NCBI GenBank assembly: GCA_947176715.1
Contig: CAMWRR010000003.1
Span: forward strand, 1-35,572
Origin: an uncultured Rikenellaceae bacterium
GTDB lineage: Bacteria > Bacteroidota > Bacteroidia > Bacteroidales > Rikenellaceae
Direction of reading: 5' to 3'
DNA: 35,572 bases
A program made the position numbers and the translations under genes. Below the pieces are notes generated by a model. That model was not told where the DNA came from. It saw only the letters and a list, made by a program, of their open reading frames with translations, and did not search any database. Positions within the stretch are counted from its first letter, which is position 1. Every line of letters starts with the position of its first letter. This document shows, one piece after another, positions 1 through 8,066 of the stretch.

Positions 1-237
1 CGCAGGCTCCTTTTTCGGTGACGTATCGGAATAATAAAAAAGCTGAGGAATATAAACCTATTCGTGTCTGAAGGCTGTTTTTGTGTTTATTTATATATAA
101 TTGTGTTGATGTTTTGAATTTTTATCGGACGGCAATAATATGAATTACACGCAATCACGCGGTTCTTCTGAATTTTACCCAGAGCAATAAAGGCAACAAA
201 GCAGACCGATTCTGTGGAATGTCTGCCGTACAGCATA
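1..237. other. Non-coding stretch, no gene recognised
   Basis: AT-rich sequence at the window edge. I see no convincing reading frame, tRNA or promoter on either strand. It may be the upstream region or 3' untranslated region of a gene lying outside the window. Confidence 0.5.
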
Positions 238-272
238 AAAAAACAGGAGCCTTAAAAAGCTCCTGTTTTTTG
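238..272. terminator. Bidirectional rho-independent terminator
   Basis: A 12-bp perfect stem (239-250 pairing with 259-270) is flanked by an A-run on the left and a T-run on the right, so it can work on both strands. It lies just beyond the stop codon of the minus-strand foldase gene, which it most likely ends. Confidence 0.85.
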
Positions 273-287
273 TCTTTTAAGTATTGA

Positions 288-2360
288 TTAGAAGAACTTT
301 ATGCGGGTGTCGCGTATGTCCGCCAACTCGAATACCGCATTGTAGGCGCGGTTCTGCAGGTTGGTTTCGGCGAGCGACTGGAGCATGACGCGTTCGCTCT
401 TGTCGTTGGTCTCCATGCGGTCGTCGATACTCTCCACCTCGAATACGGCTACATCCATGCCAGCCTCTACGGGGAGGGTGGTGCCGCCCTGAGGGGTGCC
501 GGTGATGGCTCCTATGGCCGCGGGCGATACGCCGAGGTCGGCTATGTAGTACGATGCGAAGTTTATCTCCGAAGCGTTCTTGATTTCGAGGTCGAATTTC
601 TCCGACAGCTCGGTGAGGCTCTGTCCTTTCATCTGCTCTTTGAGCAACTTGGCCTTCTCCATGCCGAGCACCACGGTGCGTATGTCGCCTTTGACCTTCT
701 CGAAAGGCACGGTGCCGTGTTCGCGTATGGACGACACGTAAGCCACATAGTTGGCGTCTCCTATGGAGAATATGTCGGAGTGCGCACCCTCGGCGGCATC
801 GAATGCCCAACGGGCTATCTCGCCTGACTGGTCTATGCCGTTTATCCTGTTGTCGCCCTCGCTAAGACGCGCCACCCTCACCGAGAGTCCGCTCTCCGAT
901 GCGAGCTTGTTGAAGTCGGAGCCTTTTGCCGCAAGCGAAGATGCGAACTTGCTCGCGTCGGCATATACCTCCTGCTGGGTCTGTCTGCCGGGCTCTACGA
1001 GGTACTCTATGACGGCTACCTGAACTTTGGTCACCGTCTGGCCGCGGTAGGTGTTCTCCACTATGGCTATGCCGTAAGGTGTGTTAACGCTGAATATATC
1101 GCCCTTCTTGGAGCCGATAACGGCTTTGGCGTACTCCTCGAAGCCGGGCGCGCCTATGATGGCGGGATTTATTCGTCCCATGTCGCCGCCGGGAGTCTGC
1201 TGGTCGAGAGAGTATTCCGCCGCAATGGCCTCGAAGTCGCCACCTTTTCTGAGCACACCCACGAGGCTGTCAGCCTGTGCGTCGCTATCCGGGGCCAAAA
1301 CTATCTGTCTCAGACCTACCGTGTCGGGCATCGAGCGACGGCCTACCATGCGTGCGATAGTGTATTTGTCGCCCGTGAGCACGGGGCCGTATATGTCGCC
1401 GTCAGCGGCGGTACGACCGAACTCGCGCAACTCCGAGGGGAGCTCGTCGGTATTGAGGAATATCAAAGAAGAGGCGTCTGTGCCGTTGATTTTGGCCAGC
1501 TGTACGGGGTCTTCGCTTGTGCGCAACTGCTCCGCTATCTCGTCGGCGTTCTTTTCGGCATCCTTGAAGTCGGCCTCAGAGGGCAACGCCTCGAACACCA
1601 CGTACTGAAGTTCGCGGCTCTCGTTCTGCTTGAAGAGGCGTCTGTGCGAGTCGTAATAGGCGCGCAACTGTGCGTCGGTCACGCTCACGGTAGAGTCGGC
1701 CACCGACATCACGGGACGTGACACGTACGCCACGTCGAAGAAGCGGTTGCCGTTCTCGACGCCGCGCGCCACCTCCAAGTCGGTGGTGAAGACGCCGCCC
1801 GCCACGAGGCTCATGTATTTGCTCATGGCACGTTCGGTGCTCATCTCGTTCTCTATGTATCTCCAGAAGAAGCGGCTGTTGCCGGTGGGGTCGGCGTCGA
1901 GGTTCGACACGTATGCGTTGAGCAGCTCAGGGTCGAATCGGCCGGTCTGCGGATTTACGAATATGGAACTTATCACCGGAGAGATCCATTCGCCCGTAGC
2001 CATGTCGGTGAGCTCCTCGGGACCTACCGTAAGGCCGAGATTCTCCAGACTGGGACCGAACGACAGCTCGCGAGCTATGCTCTCCCATGCGGCGGTACGC
2101 ACCTGACGGTTCTGCTCGTCGTTGAGATTATCGTTGCCCGTAGCTATCTGCTGCGAACGGGTGATGCGCTCTATCCGGTTCAGATACTCCTGATAGCTGA
2201 CGTTCTCGCCGTTGATGCGGCCGACATTCATCTTGGACGAGTTGAAAAGAATACCGCCCGAACCGGCCAGGTCGCCGAGCAAAAAGGCCAGAAGCGAAAC
2301 GCCGATAACTACGGCCAGTACGGCACCGCCTTTCGTTCTGAGAGTGTTAAGTGTAGCCAT
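288..2360 (-). CDS. SurA/PpiD-like periplasmic peptidylprolyl isomerase, membrane-anchored
   Basis: Predicted periplasmic folding factor for outer-membrane and secreted proteins, 690 residues. A short cytoplasmic N-terminus is followed by one membrane helix (about residues 12-32, AVLAVVIGVSLLAFLLGDLA), then a SurA_N-like chaperone region that includes VGRINGENVSYQEYLNRIE. A parvulin-type rotamase domain lies around 340-440, with LRQIVLAPDSDAQ followed by a GGDMG-type turn. A long C-terminal part resembles PpiD. Length and layout match the Bacteroidetes SurA_N/rotamase proteins. The gene is monocistronic, with its own terminator downstream. On the upstream side an AT-rich gap holds a TATATTCG motif on the minus strand (2453-2460) that could be the -7 box, but I found no well-spaced -33 box. 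The family assignment is firm; clients are unknown. Confidence 0.9.
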   Translation of the reverse strand: MATLNTLRTKGGAVLAVVIGVSLLAFLLGDLAGSGGILFNSSKMNVGRINGENVSYQEYLNRIERITRSQQIATGNDNLNDEQNRQVRTAAWESIARELSFGPSLENLGLTVGPEELTDMATGEWISPVISSIFVNPQTGRFDPELLNAYVSNLDADPTGNSRFFWRYIENEMSTERAMSKYMSLVAGGVFTTDLEVARGVENGNRFFDVAYVSRPVMSVADSTVSVTDAQLRAYYDSHRRLFKQNESRELQYVVFEALPSEADFKDAEKNADEIAEQLRTSEDPVQLAKINGTDASSLIFLNTDELPSELREFGRTAADGDIYGPVLTGDKYTIARMVGRRSMPDTVGLRQIVLAPDSDAQADSLVGVLRKGGDFEAIAAEYSLDQQTPGGDMGRINPAIIGAPGFEEYAKAVIGSKKGDIFSVNTPYGIAIVENTYRGQTVTKVQVAVIEYLVEPGRQTQQEVYADASKFASSLAAKGSDFNKLASESGLSVRVARLSEGDNRINGIDQSGEIARWAFDAAEGAHSDIFSIGDANYVAYVSSIREHGTVPFEKVKGDIRTVVLGMEKAKLLKEQMKGQSLTELSEKFDLEIKNASEINFASYYIADLGVSPAAIGAITGTPQGGTTLPVEAGMDVAVFEVESIDDRMETNDKSERVMLQSLAETNLQNRAYNAVFELADIRDTRIKFF

Positions 2361-2746
2361 TTATGTTAAGTTTTTCATTGAAAGGGGGTTACCCTCTTGA
2401 AATTTGATTATTGCGAATAAATACCGCACGTATATGGGTATATACGACCCCGCGAATATAGTAAAAACTTTGCAAATAATGTGATTTCGAGATAAATATT
2501 GGTGTTTTTACTATGTTGAGGCATGCAAAAACGTTTTTCTGCCCGAATTCGATTTGCAAACAATGAGAAAGGCGAGATATTATGCAGATTATAGTTGCGT
2601 AATCGGTTTATTTTGTTATATTTGCAAAAAGAGATCCGTGTTCGTACATACATGGTGCGGACGCTCTTAAAATCGGTGCCTGACAGAGTGAGCGTCAGAG
2701 TGGTTCGGGACTAATTTTTTGTTTAACCCTAATAAGATATGAAGTC
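2361..2746. other. Divergent intergenic region
   Basis: AT-rich gap between the divergent foldase and C10 peptidase genes. It holds the plus-strand peptidase promoter and a roughly 115-nt leader, plus a possible minus-strand -7 box at 2453-2460. A small 5-bp inverted repeat (2680-2684 with 2694-2698) lies in the leader. An 81-codon minus-strand frame here has no coding character, and I do not call it. Confidence 0.6.
2594..2624 (+). promoter_or_regulatory. Bacteroidetes-type promoter of the first C10 peptidase locus
   Basis: A perfect -7 box TATATTTG (2617-2624) lies 19 nt downstream of GTTG (2594-2597), close to the Bacteroidales consensus TTTG-N19/20-TAnnTTTG. Transcription would start near 2632, leaving a leader of about 115 nt before the peptidase ATG. 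Confidence 0.7.
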
Positions 2747-4193
2747 ATGAAACGTAAGATTACACTACTGACTCCGGTCGTATTCGCTTCGGCGATATTG
2801 TCTTTCGCTTCGTGCAGTAAAGACGAAACAGCCGATGTGTATGCCGGTTACGACTACGACAGAATATGCGTGCTCAAGGCTCCGGACCTGAATGCGGATG
2901 AGTTCCTCGCATACAATCTTCACGACGCCGTCGATTTCGATATTCCCGTAAGCGAGGCCATAGCGTTAATGGAGGCCGTGCACGGTCCGAGCGCCACTAC
3001 CTATTCTTCAGACGCCGCACTTAACGTTACGAGCGTACGCAAACTCGGGCGACAGACCTATTCCGATGCCGATGCTTCGGCCGGGCTATACCTCATAGAG
3101 CTGGAGGCCGACGGAAATGCGGGTTACTCCATCTGCTCCGCCGACAAACGCTACCACGAGGCATTCGCTTTCGTGCCGCAAGGCTCGATAGCAGACACTA
3201 TGGAGAACAAAGCCTTGGCGGGTTTTATCGACTATGGAGGCTATTGTACGTGATAGTGTAGCCCGTTTCAACGCTCTGGCACAGTCACGTTACGAGTCGG
3301 CCGTGGCCAAGATAGAGGCTAAAAGGCAAGAGGCTATGGAAGAAGCCAGATACCGTAGTGTTACTTACGGAGTTACAGACCCCATCCCTCCCGACACTCC
3401 TTGGGAGGATCCTTTCGATTTCAGCCGGTGCGTGTTCAGTCATGTCGATAGAACCGATATAACGAAAGTAGACAACGTTGTGACTTTAAAGACCAAATGG
3501 CATCAGGGAGCCCCGTATAACTATCTGATGCCGTATGCTCAAGGAAATCAGATGCCCGATCCTGCCAGTTTCAAAGTTCCTGCGGGATGTGTTCCCATAG
3601 CGATAGCTCAGATTATGGTGCACTACCGTAAAGGGTATAATCTTTCCGCCGATATGTGGAACAAGATAACCGAAGCGCCGGACATAAACCAGTTACAGTA
3701 TCCGGAGGCGAGAACTACGGTACAACAGATGATAAAATACATCTATGACGGCGTTAATGCTACCCCTCAATCGGATGGAACCCATGCGTTAAGTAATGAT
3801 TATCTGCCTTTTTTTAAAAGCGTAGGATTTTCTTATAGCGGTTTTGCTTCGTATAGTTTTTCACGGGTTCGTTCTGACATCGTTGCCAACAGAGTATTGT
3901 TTGTGGTAGGAAGCAATGCTTCGAGAGGAAGTCAACACGCATGGCTTATAAACGGATGCAGACGGCAGATTATTCCGGAGAAGATGGTTTACCTTTGCGA
4001 AACTTCTGACGGAAGTGAGGATTATTTTAAAGTACATCCTAACTATACATCCACTGAATCGTATTATCTGAGATGCGAATGGGGTTATGGCGGAGAATCT
4101 GACGGTTGGTTCTACGAAAAATCTATGAATCCGTACGTAAATAACATGTACTTAGATTACAAGATAGACGAAATTCTTTACGAAATAAGATAA
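2747..4193 (+). pseudogene. C10 (streptopain-family) cysteine peptidase lipoprotein, frameshifted
   Basis: Two overlapping frames (2747-3253 and 3234-4193) together match the intact 483-residue paralogue at 22448. The first encodes a lipoprotein signal (FASC, lipid Cys at residue 23) and the pro-region, including VLKAPDLNADEFLAYNLHD and ALAGF. The second starts in the middle of the linker and carries the whole catalytic domain: PYNYLMPYA, the nucleophile in VPAGCVPIAIAQIM (Cys codon 3598-3600), the histidine in QHAWLING (3936-3938), and EWGYGGESDGWF. Alignment to the paralogue shows a 2-nt loss near 3242-3245, where TATAT has become TAT. Restoring it gives GYIVRDS against DYIMRDS. The ATG at 3234 has no signal peptide, so a product made from it would stay in the cytoplasm. 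Catalytic residues are intact, so the break is recent, a reversible slip, or a sequencing error. Seven nt separate it from the next gene. Confidence 0.85.
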
Positions 4194-4194
4194 G

Positions 4195-4289
4195 ATTGCC
4201 ATGAAAAATATATTGTCATTTTTGATTATCGCCGCACTGAGTGTGCCTGCGATATCGTCTGCGCAAGAAAACAGGGGTTGGGCTGCAGG
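4195..4289 (+). repeat. Direct repeat at the 5' end of barrel paralogue 1 (partner 4945-5039)
   Basis: The six bases before the ATG, the whole signal-peptide coding region and the first mature codons recur at 4945-5039 with only about six mismatches in 95 nt. The rest of the two genes is much more diverged. This points to tandem duplication with later local homogenisation. Confidence 0.8.
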
Positions 4290-4911
4290 AGTTAAAGGAG
4301 GCCTTTTGTACGGAGCGGCAATTGGTAAAGAAAAGGGATATCATGCATCTACAAATACAACTTCCTATTTAAAAGGAGGGTTTAACAGTCTGCACTATAC
4401 CAGCGGTTTCTTTGCCGTTTACAGCGACTATCGCTTCAATAGCTCGTGGGCATTAGGTTCGGAGGTTGGATTTGCCGTTGTTAAGGATCCTACGAGAGAA
4501 AAGTCCCGAGGTTTTTTTTACTATTCTCACTCTAACAAAGACCATGACCGTCCTAAGTTGTATATCGTTCCGGCAATAGTGAAATATTATATTCCCAAAG
4601 CCAAAGGATTGCATCTTACTTTGGGTCCGGAGTTAGGAATCAATCTCGGTGACCGTTATTTCAGATATGGATTTTATGTGGGAGGAGGACCGAATTATTA
4701 TCGTCTGTATAAATACAATCCCGTTACTTTTGCTGTCAATTCCGGCATAGGATACCGTTTCAATTTCGGTATGACGTTGCAGGCGGAATATTCTGCCGGT
4801 CTGACTCGGTCTATAAGTAAAAACGGTGAAGATGAAAACAGGGAACTCAATTACCGCGACGGCATGTTCCGCTTCTCGTTGAGCTACGATCTGTTCAAGA
4901 GGAGAAAATAG
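4201..4911 (+). CDS. Outer-membrane beta-barrel protein, paralogue 1
   Basis: Predicted small outer-membrane barrel, 236 residues. A Sec signal peptide ends at about residue 21 (AISSA|QE). The mature part alternates short amphipathic strands with Gly/Tyr-rich loops: FAVYSDYRFNSSWALGSEVG, KYYIPKAKGLHLTLGPELG, NSGIGYRFNFGMTLQAEYSA. It ends in an aromatic-rich terminal strand (MFRFSLSYDLFKRRK) like the insertion signal of outer-membrane barrels. This fits the general PF13568-type barrel families of Bacteroidota. The start follows the peptidase stop by 7 nt, so it is probably co-transcribed with it. Its first 90 nt are almost the same as those of the next gene. Function is unknown; linkage to a surface peptidase suggests a partner, anchor or receptor role, which is inference. 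Confidence 0.8.
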   Translation: MKNILSFLIIAALSVPAISSAQENRGWAAGVKGGLLYGAAIGKEKGYHASTNTTSYLKGGFNSLHYTSGFFAVYSDYRFNSSWALGSEVGFAVVKDPTREKSRGFFYYSHSNKDHDRPKLYIVPAIVKYYIPKAKGLHLTLGPELGINLGDRYFRYGFYVGGGPNYYRLYKYNPVTFAVNSGIGYRFNFGMTLQAEYSAGLTRSISKNGEDENRELNYRDGMFRFSLSYDLFKRRK

Positions 4912-4950
4912 TTTATGGTTTTTTCTCATATAGAGTAAAAAATAATTGCC

Positions 4951-5655
4951 ATGAAAAATATATTGTCATTTCTGATTATCGCAGCACTGAGTGTGCCTGC
5001 TATATCGTCTGCGCAAGAACATAGGGGTTGGGTTGCAGGCATAAAAGGCGGTCCGTTGTATGGAACTGTTATGGGGACATTGTATCAAAATGTCCATACA
5101 GGTAATCTTCCCGATTTGGAAACAAAAAAGAAGAAGGCTGGCGGATTCGGAATGAATTCTTATCTAAATGGTTTCGCAGCTATTTACAGCGATTATCGTT
5201 TTAACGATTCATGGTCTTTAGGTTCGGAGGTTGGTTTCGTTATGATGGAAGATGCCGCATTTATGAGAAACAACTGGGTATTGAAGCCAAAAGAGTATGA
5301 CCGGTTTAATTTATATGTCGCTCCTGTCATTGCAAAATATTATATTCCCAAAACAAAAGGATTGCATCTCACTTTAGGTCCGGAACTCAGAATTCATCTC
5401 GGAGACCGTTATTTTAATTTCTTTGGCAACCCGGGTAGTGCCGGCTGTGAATTCAAATATAATCCCGTTGCATTTGCAATTAATTCAGGAATAGGGTACC
5501 GTTTTAAATTCGGAATCACATTGCAGGCCGAATATTCGGCAGGTCTGACAAGAATGGTAAGTAAGAAAAGCGACGATAAATATTTCTTCCTCAGAGTACA
5601 TGATGATATGTTCCGCTTCTCATTGAGCTATGATTTGTTCAAGAGGAGAAAATAA
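4951..5655 (+). CDS. Outer-membrane beta-barrel protein, paralogue 2
   Basis: A 234-residue sister of the preceding barrel, with the same signal peptide (cleavage after AISSA) and the same closing strand (MFRFSLSYDLFKRRK). The strands FAAIYSDYRFNDSWSLGSEVG and KYYIPKTKGLHLTLGPEL are conserved, while the loops between them differ in length and sequence, as expected for surface-exposed loops. It lies 39 nt after paralogue 1 with no terminator between, so one transcript is likely, ending at the strong hairpin just downstream. The sequence is visibly more AT-rich than the neighbouring housekeeping genes. Function is unknown. Confidence 0.8.
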   Translation: MKNILSFLIIAALSVPAISSAQEHRGWVAGIKGGPLYGTVMGTLYQNVHTGNLPDLETKKKKAGGFGMNSYLNGFAAIYSDYRFNDSWSLGSEVGFVMMEDAAFMRNNWVLKPKEYDRFNLYVAPVIAKYYIPKTKGLHLTLGPELRIHLGDRYFNFFGNPGSAGCEFKYNPVAFAINSGIGYRFKFGITLQAEYSAGLTRMVSKKSDDKYFFLRVHDDMFRFSLSYDLFKRRK

Positions 5656-5666
5656 AACGATACTGT

Positions 5667-5702
5667 AAAAAAAGGAGATGCGCTAACCCGCATCTCCTTT
5701 TT
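5667..5702. terminator. Bidirectional terminator between convergent genes
   Basis: The stem GGAGATGCG (5674-5682) pairs with CGCATCTCC (5689-5697), with a 7-A run before and T-run after. It serves the barrel operon on the plus strand and the TonB-dependent receptor gene on the minus strand. Confidence 0.9.
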
Positions 5703-5705
5703 ATA

Positions 5706-7805
5706 TTATCTCCTGAACCTGAACGCAAACCCCGCATGCGCCGTCAGTCCCGGATTTATCGGCGTGTAGCGCGTGACAAGTTCGGGTTTGCTGTCGAGCA
5801 GATTGTCGACACCTACGAAAAGACGGTATTTTTTGATTATCAGGAAGCTGACATTCACATCCAAAAGTGTTCGCGAGGGGAGCGTATAGGTATAGAGCGA
5901 TGCGTCGGGAGCCATGGCCATAACCTCTTTTTTACCCAGATAGCCGGCTGAGAAGAATATGTCGTAGTCCACCCTTTTGTGGCCGAACGTATATTTGGTG
6001 CAAGCGGTAAAGGAGTGGGGACGGTATCCGAAAGCGTCCGGCACCGGCACGGCATCGTGCGACTTGCGCATGTAGCTGTAACGTACATCTATCGTCCAGC
6101 CTCTCAGCGGCCTCGCCTCGGCGCTCAGGTCTACGCCGTAATATCGGTTCTTGCGGCCGCGGGCGAATGTCATTCCGTAATCGGAGGCTACCGCAGATAT
6201 TGTGTTTTTGAACATGGCCACATACGGACGCGCCCTCAACGACACGACATCGCCCGAGAAACCTCCCTCCACACTCACATTATTGGCTTTCTGACGTTTA
6301 AGCCCCGTAACACCACGCAACACACCGCCGTCCGGCAGCTCTGCGTATGCGTACATCTGCTCCATGGAGGGCTGTATGTATGCGAGGTTGTAGCGTCCCT
6401 CCACGAATAGACGCCCTGCCTTGTAGCCCACGCTCAGCTCGGGGCTGACCGAAGCGTGTGTCATATACTTCGGTTTGCCCACGAAGTTGGTGTATATCTT
6501 GACGAAATTGTCCCACCCGAAGTTATCGACCCTCAGGCCGCCCGTAACCGTAAGACCGCCCGTCCTGAACTCTTCGAGGCCGTAGAGCGACAACACGTTG
6601 TATTCGTGCCGTTCGTCGTATCCGCCCATAAGCCCCGCAGCGTTGAGACGGTTCATGTACATCTCCGCCCCGGCCCTTACCGTATGGCGGTCGTTGGGGC
6701 GGTTGACCCACTCTACCGATGGGTTGAAGAGGAGGTTTTTACGCAACGGCGTGGTGCCGTCGTAGTGCAGACGGCGATAGTCCGTATGGCCGTACAGGTC
6801 GAAAGTGATCGTGTTGCGGCTGTTTATGTCGTATATTACGGATATGTCGCCGCTACCGCCGTAGCTCTCGGTGTGGCCCCACTCTCCCTCGAACATATCG
6901 GGGTCGTAACCCAAAGGCAACATGTTGTCGTAAGCCCCGGCGAATCCGTAACGCTCGGTGCGGTAGGCGTTGCCGTAGAGCTTTATGAGCACCTTGTCGT
7001 GAGCCGTTATCGTGAAATATTGGGACAGATTGAGGTTCATGCCACCCTCCACCGACATTGTGCCGCCTACGGCAAAAGGCTCCGACAGTCCGTTTAGCGG
7101 TGCGGCTACGGCGCTACGGCTCCCTTTCATGAGATAGGGGTCGCTGTTGCGCACCGACAGACGCGTGTCCGACAAGAAGCGGCGGCGGTTGAAACGCGCC
7201 GACAAGGCCGCCGATAGCTGGGGGGAATCTATATGACGTCGATAGCTGCCCTCGTGGCCATCGAGGTCGCGCCGCGCCGGGGTGTCGTAACGGGCCTGCA
7301 CCTCTATGCTGCGTTGATAGCCCGTCTTGTCCTCGGTTATCACGTCTATGACCATGCCGACGGCATCGGAGCCGTAGAGCACAGAGCTGCCGCGTTTTAT
7401 CTCCACCCTCTTGATGTCGCTCAGGGGTATGCGCGAAAGGTCGAACGTCTCGCCCATGCCGCTCTGGCGTCTGCCGTCCACGAGCACCAGTATGCCGCTG
7501 CCGACGCCGTAGCCCCCTATGTGCATGTCGGTGCCGGCCGCGCTCTGCGTCACCTCCACGCCGGGCACGAGACGCTCCAGAAGCGTGGGCAGGTCGATAG
7601 CGCCGCTTGTCTCTATGATGCGGTTCTCCTCTACCGTATATATGGGTTCGGTAAGGTTGCCCGCCAACAGGTCCGCCAAGGAGAGCGAATCGCAGTCTGC
7701 GATATTTTCTACGATGCTTTCCTTGTCGACTCGATAACCGGCTATGGCTGTAAGAGATAAGGACACCGATAAAAATAAAATCGCAAAAAATGGGATTGAT
7801 TTCAT
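5706..7805 (-). CDS. TonB-dependent outer-membrane receptor
   Basis: Active-transport receptor, 699 residues from the chosen start. I chose MKSIPFFAILFLSVSLSLTA because it gives a clean Sec signal; an in-frame ATG 42 nt upstream would add MLWCAIDDVKLMII, which is not signal-like. The plug domain is clear at about 45-160 (DLPTLLERLVPGVEVTQS, then GILVLVDGRRQSG, DIKRVEIKRGSSVLYGSDAVG and VIDVIT). The remainder is a 22-strand-type barrel ending LLDSKPELVTRYTPINPG and FAFRFRR. It lacks the N-terminal carboxypeptidase-like domain and any adjacent SusD gene, so it is not a Sus-type glycan system. The plug resembles the BtuB/colicin-receptor group, pointing to cobalamin, metal chelate or heme, but the substrate cannot be read from sequence. 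It has its own promoters upstream. Confidence 0.9.
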   Translation of the reverse strand: MKSIPFFAILFLSVSLSLTAIAGYRVDKESIVENIADCDSLSLADLLAGNLTEPIYTVEENRIIETSGAIDLPTLLERLVPGVEVTQSAAGTDMHIGGYGVGSGILVLVDGRRQSGMGETFDLSRIPLSDIKRVEIKRGSSVLYGSDAVGMVIDVITEDKTGYQRSIEVQARYDTPARRDLDGHEGSYRRHIDSPQLSAALSARFNRRRFLSDTRLSVRNSDPYLMKGSRSAVAAPLNGLSEPFAVGGTMSVEGGMNLNLSQYFTITAHDKVLIKLYGNAYRTERYGFAGAYDNMLPLGYDPDMFEGEWGHTESYGGSGDISVIYDINSRNTITFDLYGHTDYRRLHYDGTTPLRKNLLFNPSVEWVNRPNDRHTVRAGAEMYMNRLNAAGLMGGYDERHEYNVLSLYGLEEFRTGGLTVTGGLRVDNFGWDNFVKIYTNFVGKPKYMTHASVSPELSVGYKAGRLFVEGRYNLAYIQPSMEQMYAYAELPDGGVLRGVTGLKRQKANNVSVEGGFSGDVVSLRARPYVAMFKNTISAVASDYGMTFARGRKNRYYGVDLSAEARPLRGWTIDVRYSYMRKSHDAVPVPDAFGYRPHSFTACTKYTFGHKRVDYDIFFSAGYLGKKEVMAMAPDASLYTYTLPSRTLLDVNVSFLIIKKYRLFVGVDNLLDSKPELVTRYTPINPGLTAHAGFAFRFRR

Positions 7806-7861
7806 TATTATCATTAATTTTACGTCATCTATGGCGCACCATAACACGTAATGTCATAATG

Positions 7862-7893
7862 CAAATATAGTGAAAGGCGAGTGCAGAGCCAAA
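7862..7893 (-). promoter_or_regulatory. Proximal promoter of the TonB-dependent receptor gene
   Basis: Read on the minus strand: TTTG (7890-7893), exactly 20 nt, then TATATTTG (7862-7869), a full match to the Bacteroidales consensus. The start of transcription would fall near 7855, about 50 nt before the gene's ATG. Confidence 0.8.
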
Positions 7894-7937
7894 AGGAAAT
7901 TTCACTTCGGCTATGTCGAGTCCTATCCTATATTATC

Positions 7938-7969
7938 CAAATATAGCGAGAGGCGAGTGCAGAGCCGAA
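7938..7969 (-). promoter_or_regulatory. Second, tandem promoter of the TonB-dependent receptor gene
   Basis: Read on the minus strand: TTCG (7966-7969), 20 nt, then TATATTTG (7938-7945). The spacer is nearly the same as in the proximal promoter (GCTCTGCACTCGCC core), so this is a duplicated promoter 76 bp further upstream. Confidence 0.65.
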
Positions 7970-8066
7970 GAAAAATGGCGAATGAGTTTTATTCGGGCTA
8001 TGCCGAGCCGCATCCTATATCAGTTAAACATAGCAATATCCGATAGAATCGTACTTTATACTATCC

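Larger units (their letters stand above)
7862..8036. repeat. Imperfect tandem repeat of a promoter-bearing unit
   Basis: The unit begins CAAATATAG, then GCGAGTGCAGAGCC, and ends with a TCGGCTATG-like and a CCTATAT element. It starts at 7862 and again at 7938. A decayed third start (AAACATAGC) lies at about 8026. The units are 76 and about 87 bp. They fill nearly the whole gap between the receptor gene and nadB. Confidence 0.7.

Noticed and set aside
2408..2653. 81-codon minus-strand frame in the foldase-peptidase gap
   Set aside because: AT-rich sequence with no coding character; it overlaps the peptidase promoter.
3220..3260. Programmed ribosomal frameshift as the cause of the split C10 gene
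   Set aside because: No slippery heptamer or strong downstream pseudoknot is visible, and the intact paralogue shows a simple 2-nt difference at a TA run.
7862..8036. CRISPR-like array
   Set aside because: Only two or three diverged units with no constant-length spacers and no cas genes; promoter boxes explain the conserved parts.
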